Shown here one piece after another: positions 1 to 6,590 of a DNA stretch of 11,817 nucleotides; position 1 is the first letter of the stretch; every line of letters begins with the position of its first letter. Source of the DNA: CALVJJ01 sp045538425. Lineage in GTDB: Bacteria > Bacillota > Clostridia > Christensenellales > UBA1242. The notes beneath the pieces are model-generated. The model did not search any database. It was not told the DNA's origin and saw only the letters and a program-made list of their open reading frames with translations. The DNA lies in contig JAZSRJ010000074.1 of NCBI GenBank assembly GCA_045538425.1, forward strand, positions 1 through 11,817. The letters are read 5' to 3'. Made by a program: the position numbers and the translations under genes.

Positions 1-839
1 TGTGTCCCCGCCATCAGTCCACCAAGCTCCAAACTAAAGATGGTCTTTCCTCTCAACTCCTCAGGCACTTCATTATTAACAATAGCAAGAGCCAATCCAT
101 CAATAACAGCACTCTTACCAACCCCAGCTTCACCAACTAAGACAGGATTGTTTTTGGTTTTTCGGCAAAGAATTTCAATCACTCTTGCAGTCTCTTCTGT
201 TCTACCAATCACTTTGTCAATTTTGCCTTGCTGCGCTTTTAATGTTAGATCTTGCCCCATCTCCAATAATTCTTGTGGCAATGCACTACCTTGTTGACTC
301 ACATTAGGTCTATTACCTACACTAGTTGCCGCACTTTGACGATATTTTTCTTCTGGTTGTACATTTTGTGTTGATTTTGATGTAAACCCAGCTTCTTTTT
401 TGAGTATTCCCAAAATGGTAGATTTCATTTGTTCAATATCCACACCAAAAGCTTTTTGCAATATCTTCACCGCGTAACAATCTTCTAGCATCAAAAGCGA
501 AATCAATACATGTTCTGTTGCTATATAACTTTGACCGATTTGGAGTGCAAACTGATTGGCAATCGTAAAGACTTCTTGTGTTCTAGGAGTCATATCAATT
601 GATGGCACCAAATTAATCATCGCGCGTTTTGAATTATTTTTACTAAATACACGATCCAACATATCAGCTGTTACACCATATTGTTGTAACACTTTTGACG
701 CTGTTGCGTCTTTTACACACGCTAAACCATACAAAATATGCTCAGTACCAATTTGATAGTTGTTGTAAGAAAATGCTATATTGTTAGCATAATTAATTGA
801 CTTTTTGACATTTTCTGTAACCTTTATACCAAAAGACAT
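1..839 (-). CDS. clpC: ClpC, AAA+ unfoldase of the ClpCP protease (N-terminal part only)
   Basis: This is the first 279 codons of a ClpC-type Hsp100 ATPase; the gene continues past position 1. The ATG at 839 has a strong Shine-Dalgarno site (AAGGAG) that overlaps the mcsB stop codon. Residues 1-145 form the double Clp_N repeat, with GTEHIL (30s) and ATEHVL (about 107-112). The Glu in each (E33, E109) corresponds to the Glu pair that binds phosphoarginine in Bacillus ClpC. A flexible linker follows (about 150-190). The first AAA domain then starts, with IGRTEE near 211 and Walker A GEAGVGKS at 236-243. In the family, ClpC unfolds phosphoarginine-tagged or adaptor-delivered proteins and feeds them to ClpP in the cytosol. 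It is the last visible gene of the CtsR-controlled operon. The second AAA domain and the ClpP-binding loop are outside the window. Confidence 0.96.
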   Translation of the reverse strand, partial: MSFGIKVTENVKKSINYANNIAFSYNNYQIGTEHILYGLACVKDATASKVLQQYGVTADMLDRVFSKNNSKRAMINLVPSIDMTPRTQEVFTIANQFALQIGQSYIATEHVLISLLMLEDCYAVKILQKAFGVDIEQMKSTILGILKKEAGFTSKSTQNVQPEEKYRQSAATSVGNRPNVSQQGSALPQELLEMGQDLTLKAQQGKIDKVIGRTEETARVIEILCRKTKNNPVLVGEAGVGKSAVIDGLALAIVNNEVPEELRGKTIFSLELGGLMAGT

Positions 840-851
840 ACTATTTTCTCC

Positions 852-1856
852 TTAATCATAAATTCTATTATTTCGCAAAACTCTACTAACATAGTCTGCT
901 CTTTGAATATCTTTTTCTTCTTGCGTTAGATTTTTCCCATAGCGATCCATGATATGATATGGCTTAACCGCAACATCCAATTCTTGAAAAATCTCACTAT
1001 TTTTCAATCGCATCACACCAAGAACTTCTCCCAATTTTACTTTAGCTGACAACTCAAAATATTCTTCCATTGTCAACGTGTAACTATTGGTTAAGACACC
1101 ATATGCACGATAACAACTATCAATCAGCGCAGTGTTATCATTTTGCAACATATTCTTTCTACTAGATTGTTCTAACTCGTAGATTTTGTTAACCGTTCTT
1201 TCCACCAGTCCAATCAATTCTTGTTCAGTCTTTCCTAGTGTGGTTTGGTTGCTTACTTGATACAGATACCCAAGTGCCTTACTACTCTCTCCACCAGCTC
1301 CTCGTATAGTAACACCCAACTTTCTCACAGCCGCGATAACATCAGGCATTGCATTAGACAGTGTGAGCGCAGGTAAAAACATCATAACACTCGCTCTAAT
1401 TCCTGTACCCAAATTACTTGGGCAAGCAGTAAGATATCCTAATTGTGCATGATAGGCATACGGAAGATATTTGGATGCTTCTGCATCAATATCACTCATG
1501 ATATCATACGCTTTTGCAACCCCCATACCTGGCACAACACATTGCATACGTAAAGTGTCTTCTTCGTTCACCATGATACTCACTGTGCCATCTTCACTTT
1601 TAATAAGCCCCGCTCTTGAATTAGATTTTACTAGATCTTGACTAATCAAGTTTTCTTCTAAAAACAAATTAGCATTGTTGTAACTCAAGTTTTTTAGTTT
1701 GTAATAATTAAAGTTCCCTATTTTGCGAAATGCTTTGAACACCTCATCAATTACTTGAGCACTTTCATCAATGCTTTGCATATGAGGAAAAGGATGATTA
1801 CTAAGATTACGAGCAATTCTAACTCTTGATGAGATAATTACTTCACTTAAATCCAT
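852..1856 (-). CDS. mcsB: McsB, protein-arginine kinase
   Basis: This 334-residue protein belongs to the phosphagen-kinase fold family and phosphorylates arginines on misfolded proteins and on CtsR, marking them for ClpCP. Visible motifs are SSRVR at 9-13 (nucleotide binding), NEED at 97-100, TACPSNLGTG at 143-152 with the conserved Cys, RASVM at 154-158, RGxxGE at 185-190 and SNQTTLG near 202-208. The C-terminal phosphoarginine-pocket motif, normally RDxxRA, reads KDIQRA at 315-320. The start is fixed by an in-frame TAA four codons upstream of ATG and by a GGGGG Shine-Dalgarno site inside the end of mcsA. The N-terminus is therefore about 18 residues shorter than my recollection of Bacillus McsB (about 363 aa). 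It needs McsA for activity in the family, and mcsA is the next gene upstream. Confidence 0.96.
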   Translation of the reverse strand: MDLSEVIISSRVRIARNLSNHPFPHMQSIDESAQVIDEVFKAFRKIGNFNYYKLKNLSYNNANLFLEENLISQDLVKSNSRAGLIKSEDGTVSIMVNEEDTLRMQCVVPGMGVAKAYDIMSDIDAEASKYLPYAYHAQLGYLTACPSNLGTGIRASVMMFLPALTLSNAMPDVIAAVRKLGVTIRGAGGESSKALGYLYQVSNQTTLGKTEQELIGLVERTVNKIYELEQSSRKNMLQNDNTALIDSCYRAYGVLTNSYTLTMEEYFELSAKVKLGEVLGVMRLKNSEIFQELDVAVKPYHIMDRYGKNLTQEEKDIQRADYVSRVLRNNRIYD

Positions 1857-1857
1857 C

Positions 1858-2322
1858 TTATTCCCCCTTTAATTCTCGAATTTGTCTTTGCAAATATGCA
1901 GCAGTTTCGTAATCTTCTTTTTGTACACATTCTTGCAATCTTTGTTCCAGCTCTGCAATCTCAGACTCTCTTCTGGATTCTTGCAAATTCAGTTTTTTCC
2001 CTACATATTGTGTAGATCCTTGAACACGTTCGATAGCTGGCAATATTTGCTGATAAAAAGTTTCATAACACTTTGCACAACCAACGATCCCCGATTGTTT
2101 GAATTCTTCGAATGTACAATCGCAAGATATACATTTTATTTGGCCTTTATCCCAATAATCTTGTTGAAAATGATCTAATAGATCTCCTATTTGGAAAATG
2201 CTACTTTGCTCACCTTCTTTTTGTATTGCACATTCGGCACACAAATGTTGTTGTTTTGTTACACCATTAATGGTGATACTATGATGGTAAGTCGCTATTT
2301 TTCCACAAACATCACAAATCAT
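1858..2322 (-). CDS. mcsA: McsA, zinc-binding activator of McsB
   Basis: This 154-residue protein has two four-cysteine zinc sites: C3, C6, C28 and C31 first, then C64, C67, C82 and C85. A C-terminal UVR-type helical hairpin follows (about 119-152), with the typical acidic and basic heptads around KEDYETAAYLQRQI. McsA activates the arginine kinase McsB and helps remove CtsR from DNA under heat or thiol stress. It is somewhat shorter than Bacillus McsA (about 185 aa by memory), but all expected parts are present. The ATG lies one base after the ctsR stop codon. Its Shine-Dalgarno site, GGAGG, sits in the last codons of ctsR, so translation of the two is very likely coupled. An additional cysteine (C69) follows C67; its role is unknown. 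Confidence 0.95.
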   Translation of the reverse strand: MICDVCGKIATYHHSITINGVTKQQHLCAECAIQKEGEQSSIFQIGDLLDHFQQDYWDKGQIKCISCDCTFEEFKQSGIVGCAKCYETFYQQILPAIERVQGSTQYVGKKLNLQESRRESEIAELEQRLQECVQKEDYETAAYLQRQIRELKGE

Positions 2323-2323
2323 A

Positions 2324-2770
2324 TTAATCCTCCATTAATCCCATAAGAATATTTCTTACTATTTTAGTTCTAAGCTCATCTTCATAATCAATTGGCATTT
2401 TAAGAGCTTTAGAACTAATCGTCTTTTTTAATAACTTATTTTCTTTCTCACTTATCAACTCATGATGTAACAAATTATCCAATATTTGGTTTCCCGTCAT
2501 CACATCAATTGGCCTATCCAAAATCGATGTCAAAACATCTTTGATAAAGTCATCTTCTTCCACTCTAGAGATGCGTATATATCCACCACCTCCACGCTTA
2601 CTTTCAGTTACAAACCCTTTTGCAAACGTAAAACGCGTCGCCAAAACATAATTGATTTGGCTAGGAGACACACCAAAAAAATTAGCTAATTCATTACGAG
2701 ACAAATCAGAATAATTATCGACAAAATTATCTAGGATAAACTGCTCTATCATGTCACTAATATTTGCCAT
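2324..2770 (-). CDS. ctsR: CtsR, class III stress gene repressor
   Basis: This 148-residue repressor has an N-terminal winged helix (about 1-70) and a C-terminal helical dimerisation domain. The diagnostic wing RGGGGYIRI is present at 59-67. R59 matches the arginine whose phosphorylation by McsB releases Geobacillus CtsR from DNA (R62 there), and the glycine loop is the heat sensor in the family. The start is the ATG at 2770, with a strong AAAGGAGGG Shine-Dalgarno site at 2777-2785. The gene is first in the operon and is preceded by its own operator (2793-2809), so it is autoregulated. It would also be expected to control clpP, clpE or clpB elsewhere in the genome, which cannot be seen here. 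Confidence 0.97.
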   Translation of the reverse strand: MANISDMIEQFILDNFVDNYSDLSRNELANFFGVSPSQINYVLATRFTFAKGFVTESKRGGGGYIRISRVEEDDFIKDVLTSILDRPIDVMTGNQILDNLLHHELISEKENKLLKKTISSKALKMPIDYEDELRTKIVRNILMGLMED

Positions 2771-2792
2771 TCTTATCCCTCCTTTGTAAAAG

Positions 2793-2809
2793 TTTGACTT
2801 TCTTTGACC
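2793..2809 (-). promoter_or_regulatory. CtsR operator, tandem heptamer
   Basis: Read on the minus strand the site is GGTCAAA-GAA-AGTCAAA. This fits the CtsR consensus RGTCAAA-NAN-RGTCAAA at every fixed position. It begins just downstream of the predicted transcription start of the ctsR promoter, so bound CtsR would block initiation or promoter clearance. Confidence 0.95.
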
Positions 2810-2817
2810 TTTCTTAT

Positions 2818-2846
2818 ATTATAGAAACATTTTATGTTGGTGTCAA
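2818..2846 (-). promoter_or_regulatory. Sigma-A promoter of the ctsR-mcsA-mcsB-clpC operon
   Basis: The minus strand shows a perfect TTGACA (-35, 2841-2846), a 17-bp spacer and a perfect TATAAT (-10, 2818-2823). Transcription should start near 2811, giving a leader of about 40 nt that contains the CtsR operator and the ctsR Shine-Dalgarno site. A fully consensus promoter kept off by a repressor fits a stress-inducible operon. Confidence 0.92.
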
Positions 2847-2878
2847 CTACTTTATGTCGTTTTTTGTAAAACAATGTC

Positions 2879-2908
2879 AAAAAAAAGAGTGGTTACTACA
2901 CCACTCTC
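2879..2908 (-). terminator. Intrinsic terminator of the lysS-degV-amidohydrolase unit
   Basis: An 8-bp stem, AGAGTGGT (2886-2893) with ACCACTCT (2900-2907), closes a 6-nt loop. On the minus strand it is followed by eight uridines (2879-2886; the last pairs with the stem base). It starts five bases after the stop of the micro-ORF and separates this unit from the ctsR promoter. Confidence 0.88.
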
Positions 2909-2912
2909 ATCA

Positions 2913-2978
2913 TTAAAACTTCCCAACATAAAAAGATAGTCCAAATAAAGTACATATTACTAATAAAATCATCTCCAT
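2913..2978 (-). CDS. Micro-ORF, 21-residue predicted membrane peptide
   Basis: No family is recognised. The reading frame has 21 codons and ends in TAA. The peptide starts MEMILLVICTLFGL and ends SFYVGKF. It is almost entirely hydrophobic from residue 3 to 18, with one Glu near the N-terminus and one Lys near the C-terminus, which fits a single short membrane span. An AGGAG Shine-Dalgarno site lies 7 nt before the ATG and overlaps the TAG stop of the amidohydrolase-like gene, so translation is probably coupled. The terminator begins directly after it. The placement of start signal, frame and terminator is what one expects of a real last gene. Alternatives are a chance frame in a 3' untranslated region, or a small hydrophobic toxin, although no antisense RNA or antitoxin gene is evident. 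A second ATG at codon 3 is a possible alternative start. Confidence 0.6.
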   Translation of the reverse strand: MEMILLVICTLFGLSFYVGKF

Positions 2979-2988
2979 ACACTCTCTC

Positions 2989-4089
2989 CTACCTTTGATA
3001 AACAATCGCTCCTCCTACCATTGTCCATTGCAAGTTTTCCTCCAAATGATAAAAACTTGTATCAAAAGATTCTCGTTTTTCTATTAGTATTATATCAGCA
3101 AAAAAACCTTTTTGCAATACCCCAATTTCGTTTTTTTGATGATGATTGGTACACATCGCAATCACATCCAACAATGGCAAAATAGATGGATTATGAAATT
3201 GCGATCTTGCAACCATCATAGCTTGTTTTATTTGTCCCAAAATAGTGTGTCTACCAAGAACTTCTCTACCTGTTCCTAATGTTATATTAATTTTTTGATT
3301 TTGATACGCCATAATTGGGGCTTGTCCATACCCCAACGACATATCTTCCTCTAAACACAAGGTAACCATACATTCTTTGTCTTTTAACAACAAAATATCT
3401 TCTTTATCCATGCATGTACCATATAATAATTGGATAGGAAATTGTAACAATCCCAAATCATCCAACAAAGCAATTGGACTCATATTGTATTGTCCATAAC
3501 AATCCCCAATCTCTACCAAAGATCGATGAATTGGCATCGCAAGAGGCAACTCTTTAGACTTCAACAACTCAACCATAGGCATCAATTGATCATCCGTCAT
3601 AGAGTAACTATCTGCACTATACAAAATAGCATTCTTCACATCACAACAAGCGTTGGATAAGTTGTTGAGTGATGAAACTTGTCCAACATCATTCCCAACA
3701 GCCTTCTTCACCCTAATTTTGCCTTTATACACCTCCATCAATTCACCCACAAGACTATAATCATAAAGTGTAGTCACACCAGTTGCAAGCGATGTTTTAA
3801 TTCTTTTTTGACACTTTTGCAATTGTTCTTCTTTCGTGATTGATTTTGGAGATAGATGTTGTAGTTTTGTACACCCTCTCGCCTCTACTTCATCATAGAA
3901 CACACACGCATCTACCAACCCTGGCAAAAGATATCCACCCTTACAATCAATCTCAATATCTGCTTTTATATTATCCTCTTTTGCTATATTGAGTATTCTA
4001 TCATTTTCAATTACAACAACACCATTTTCTATGATCTCATACTGATCGTTCATTGTTACAATGGTCGCATTTTTTAGTTTCGTAATCAT
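2989..4089 (-). CDS. Amidohydrolase-superfamily protein lacking the metal ligands, probable pseudoenzyme
   Basis: The 366-residue protein aligns along its length with MtaD/SsnA-type deaminases. It has the N-terminal beta-sandwich (about 1-52), LPGLVD at 55-60, GVTT at 104-107, the LGTG strand at 271-274 and a C-terminal GxxADIILI segment near 328-336. The catalytic residues are largely gone. The HxH after PGxxxx is C62-V63-F64, the His of the AHC strand is G224, the Asp of LGTD is G274, and the Glu of HxxE is L191. Only H188 remains. Hydrolytic or deaminase activity is therefore unlikely, and a binding, scaffold or regulatory role is an inference. The protein is also shorter than usual (about 400-450). 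The frame is intact and the Shine-Dalgarno site GAGG is good, so it looks maintained rather than decayed. It follows degV by 35 nt, which include a terminator-like hairpin. Confidence 0.85.
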   Translation of the reverse strand: MITKLKNATIVTMNDQYEIIENGVVVIENDRILNIAKEDNIKADIEIDCKGGYLLPGLVDACVFYDEVEARGCTKLQHLSPKSITKEEQLQKCQKRIKTSLATGVTTLYDYSLVGELMEVYKGKIRVKKAVGNDVGQVSSLNNLSNACCDVKNAILYSADSYSMTDDQLMPMVELLKSKELPLAMPIHRSLVEIGDCYGQYNMSPIALLDDLGLLQFPIQLLYGTCMDKEDILLLKDKECMVTLCLEEDMSLGYGQAPIMAYQNQKINITLGTGREVLGRHTILGQIKQAMMVARSQFHNPSILPLLDVIAMCTNHHQKNEIGVLQKGFFADIILIEKRESFDTSFYHLEENLQWTMVGGAIVYQR

Positions 4090-4095
4090 ATTTAC

Positions 4096-4127
4096 CTCAA
4101 AATAAAAGGTGTTTAGACAACACCTTA
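4096..4127 (-). terminator. Terminator-like hairpin between degV and the amidohydrolase-like gene
   Basis: An 8-bp stem, AAGGTGTT (4106-4113) with AACACCTT (4119-4126), has a 5-nt loop. On the minus strand it is followed by TTTTATTTT. The stem includes two bases of the degV stop codon. Since no separate promoter fits between it and the next gene, it may act as a partial terminator that lowers expression of the downstream genes. Confidence 0.6.
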
Positions 4128-4991
4128 TTTGTTTTTAGAATGGAATATCAAACCTAGCGCACCAGGTCCGCAATGTGTACCAATTGTTGGGCCAATTGGT
4201 TGCACCCAAATTTCAGCCTCTTGACCAACAACGGCACGAACCTTTTCTTCCAAAATCTTGGCATCTGCTTCACTATCTCCATGAATAATACCGATTGGAT
4301 AATCTGCAACATTAGAACCATTTTGTTTGAGATATTCCACTAGCTGTAGAATTGATTTTTTTCTACCGCTAGCTTTAGAATCTACTTCAATTTTTCCATC
4401 CATACTTACTTTCAAAATTGGCTTAATTCCAAGAATCCCACCAAAGAAAGCACTGGTAGCACCCAATCTTCCACCTCTTACAAGATGTTTTAGATCGTCC
4501 ACTGTAAAATAAGTAGATATGTGATCTCTCTCATTTTCAATATATTGTATTATTTCCTCATCGGTACATCCTCTTTTGTGCATAATACCTGCTTCATATA
4601 CAAGCACCCCAGCACCAAGCGAAATACTTTTTGTATCTACATATCGAATTGTTTGGTCAGGAAATGTTTTTTTCAACTGAGCAATTGCTTGATCTAAAAA
4701 ATCAAATGTACCACTTAATTTTCTACTAAAATGAACATATAAGATATCTTGACCATTTTGCAAGTATGGCGTAAAAATATCAACATAATTTTGAGGGTTA
4801 AGCGCACTAGTAATTGGCATTTTACCTTCTCTTAAGGCTTGATAAAACATCTTATCATCATGATTTTTCCCAAGATCATAATAATATTGTTGGTCATCAA
4901 GTGTATAAGGCATACTAATATACTTCATACCCAACTTCTCTGTTTTATCCCACCACAATTCACAATTGCTATCTGTAAACAAAACACTCAT
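4125..4991 (-). CDS. DegV-family fatty-acid-binding protein (FakB-like)
   Basis: This 288-residue DegV protein has both family domains. Visible signatures are ITSALNP at 60-66, HFSRKLSGT at 87-95, YVDTKSISLGAG at 117-128, TVDDLKHLVRGGR at 163-175 and GPTIGTHCGPG at 267-277. By memory of FakB structures, T61, S93 and the His of GTHCGPG (H273) correspond to the residues that hold the fatty-acid carboxylate. FakB proteins present fatty acids to the kinase FakA for phospholipid synthesis. No fakA gene is visible here, so the lipid and the partner are unknown. I chose the ATG at 4991 because AGAGG lies 6 nt upstream, at the lysS stop. A TTG two codons earlier would lie inside that spacing. It follows lysS by 10 nt and is probably cotranscribed with it. 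Confidence 0.93.
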   Translation of the reverse strand: MSVLFTDSNCELWWDKTEKLGMKYISMPYTLDDQQYYYDLGKNHDDKMFYQALREGKMPITSALNPQNYVDIFTPYLQNGQDILYVHFSRKLSGTFDFLDQAIAQLKKTFPDQTIRYVDTKSISLGAGVLVYEAGIMHKRGCTDEEIIQYIENERDHISTYFTVDDLKHLVRGGRLGATSAFFGGILGIKPILKVSMDGKIEVDSKASGRKKSILQLVEYLKQNGSNVADYPIGIIHGDSEADAKILEEKVRAVVGQEAEIWVQPIGPTIGTHCGPGALGLIFHSKNK

Positions 4992-5001
4992 ACACAACCT
5001 C

Positions 5002-6480
5002 TTATTTCATATTTGGGAACAAAACTACATCACGGATGGTTGGTTGATCACACATGATCGTCATGAATCTATCAATACCAAATCCCAAACCACTCATTGG
5101 AGGCATACCATGTTCCATAGCAAGCAAGAAATCTTCATCAAGTTCGAAAGCTTCTTCATCCCCTTTTAGTTTGTTACGCATTTGTTCTTCAAATCCTGCT
5201 CTTTGAATAGCTGGATCTACAAGTTCGCTATAAGCCTTAACAAGCTCAATACCGCATACCAAAACTTGGAACATTTCAATCACTTTTTTATTGTCATCAC
5301 TTGGTCTTGCAAGTGGAACCAAATTTGGATAATTGTATACAATCGTTGGATTGACGATATTTGGTCTAATCTTTCTCTTATACATGTAGTCATACAATCC
5401 ACCAAGTCCAACAACAGCATCAATCTCTTTGTTGTCAAAAATATTGAGCACTTTAACTTTTGCTTTTAGTTCGTCTACATCATCATACTCTAAAATATTG
5501 AGACCAAGAAGATCGTTAAGAGATTGAATATAGTCTACTCTATCCCATTCTCCACCAAAATCAAGTTCTGTTCCTTGATAAGTAAGTTTTGTACTACCAT
5601 TAACTTCTAGAAGAATAGATTTGATGAATTTTTGTACAAAGTCAATATTTTTCTTATAATCCCAATAACTTGCATACCATTCTAGCATTGTAAACTCTTG
5701 CAAGTGAGAACTATCCATTCCTTCGTTACGGAAGTTTTTACCAATTTCGAACACTCTTGGAACACCACCAGCAACAACTTGTTTTAAGAAAGTTTCTGGA
5801 GATATACGCAAATTATAAGTTTTGTCTAATGCATTATGTTTTGTCACAAATGGTTTTGCCGCAGCACCACATGCAACAGATTGCAAAATAGGTGTCTCTA
5901 CTTCCATGAATCCATTGTCTACTAAGAAATTACGGATAAAGGAAATCATTTTGCTTCTTTTTACAAATACTGATCTATGTTCTTCATTGCTAATAAGATC
6001 AAGATATCTTTGACGATAGATTGTTTCGATATCTGTAAGACCATGGAATTTTTCTGGAAGTGGTCTAAGTGCTTTTGAAAGCAAATGAAGTTGTTCTACT
6101 CTTACAGTCAACTCACCAGTATTGGTATGATAGACTTCGCCATCAACCCCAATATAGTCACCACTATCTACGAAATCTTTGAAGAACTTGTAGTCGTCTT
6201 GTGAAAGTTCATTAACACCAATAGATACTTGAAGTTGTCCATATATATCGCTAATCTTTACAAAAGAAAACTTACCAAATACTCTCTTAAAAATAACACG
6301 ACCGCCAACACTTACTTTGTCTCCATCTTGACATTTTAACACTTCACTAATAGAATGTGTTTGATCAAATTTTGGAGCATAAGGATTGACCCCATTGTCT
6401 TTTAATACATCAATCTTTGCTTGTCTAATATCTGTCTCTTTTGAAAGATTTTTCAAATTGTTATCAAATTGTATTGCCAT
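5002..6480 (-). CDS. lysS: Lysyl-tRNA synthetase, class II
   Basis: This 492-residue enzyme charges tRNA-Lys with lysine. An N-terminal OB-fold anticodon-binding domain (about 56-135) is followed by the class II core. Motif 2 is FEIGKNFRNEG at 244-254 and motif 3 is GLGFGIDRF at 464-472. Residues matching the lysine side-chain pocket of E. coli LysRS are kept: E229, E267, Y269 and E419. Several usual signatures are altered: GGASARPF reads CGAAAKPF, ELYLKR reads ETFLKQ, and NAFSEL reads KAYSEL. The ATG at 6480 was chosen because GGAG lies 6 nt upstream and the conserved region starts there. A 21-residue extension to 6543 would cross the promoter. It is the first gene of a unit with degV. No T-box leader is seen in the short upstream region. 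Confidence 0.96.
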   Translation of the reverse strand: MAIQFDNNLKNLSKETDIRQAKIDVLKDNGVNPYAPKFDQTHSISEVLKCQDGDKVSVGGRVIFKRVFGKFSFVKISDIYGQLQVSIGVNELSQDDYKFFKDFVDSGDYIGVDGEVYHTNTGELTVRVEQLHLLSKALRPLPEKFHGLTDIETIYRQRYLDLISNEEHRSVFVKRSKMISFIRNFLVDNGFMEVETPILQSVACGAAAKPFVTKHNALDKTYNLRISPETFLKQVVAGGVPRVFEIGKNFRNEGMDSSHLQEFTMLEWYASYWDYKKNIDFVQKFIKSILLEVNGSTKLTYQGTELDFGGEWDRVDYIQSLNDLLGLNILEYDDVDELKAKVKVLNIFDNKEIDAVVGLGGLYDYMYKRKIRPNIVNPTIVYNYPNLVPLARPSDDNKKVIEMFQVLVCGIELVKAYSELVDPAIQRAGFEEQMRNKLKGDEEAFELDEDFLLAMEHGMPPMSGLGFGIDRFMTIMCDQPTIRDVVLFPNMK

Positions 6481-6514
6481 AATACTCTCCATGTATATTA
6501 ATATAATCTTAAGT

Positions 6515-6543
6515 ACTATATCACAAACAAATAGAAAAAGCAA
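6515..6543 (-). promoter_or_regulatory. Probable sigma-A promoter of the lysS unit
   Basis: The minus strand carries TTGCTT (6538-6543), a 17-bp spacer and TATAGT (6515-6520) preceded by TG in the extended -10 position. The -35 box is weak, but the extended -10 compensates. It lies directly after the slt terminator and gives a 5' leader of roughly 30 nt. Confidence 0.6.
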
Positions 6544-6557
6544 TCATTCTTTTTTGA

Positions 6558-6590
6558 AAAAATAAAAAAGCAAGCCTAAAATCTTGCTTT
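6558..6590 (-). terminator. Intrinsic terminator overlapping the end of slt
   Basis: An 8-bp stem, AAAGCAAG (6567-6574) with CTTGCTTT (6583-6590), has an 8-nt loop. On the minus strand it is followed by a T-rich tract (TTTTTTATTTTTT). The upstream arm codes for the last codons of slt, and the stop codon lies in the loop, so translating ribosomes could affect its folding. Confidence 0.8.

Noticed and set aside
40..297. Plus-strand frames opposite clpC, lysS, polA and other genes
   Set aside because: They are antisense shadows of well-recognised minus-strand genes and show no family features or start signals.
2871..2886. Possible second CtsR half-site (TGTCAAA) upstream of the ctsR promoter
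   Set aside because: It is a single heptamer-like string on the plus strand, without a partner at the required spacing, and it merges into the terminator A-run.
2771..2988. rRNA or tRNA genes between the lysS unit and ctsR, as in Bacillus subtilis
   Set aside because: This gap is fully explained by the micro-ORF, a terminator, the promoter and the operator; no tRNA or rRNA sequence is present.
4992..4997. TTG start two codons upstream in degV
   Set aside because: It sits directly against the AGAGG ribosome site, while ATG at 4991 has normal spacing.
6481..6543. N-terminal extension of lysS by 21 hydrophobic residues
   Set aside because: It would span the lysS promoter and lacks a ribosome site, while the ATG at 6480 has GGAG at 6 nt and matches the family start.
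6481..6575. T-box leader before lysS
   Set aside because: The interval is too short, and no T-box sequence or specifier hairpin is visible.
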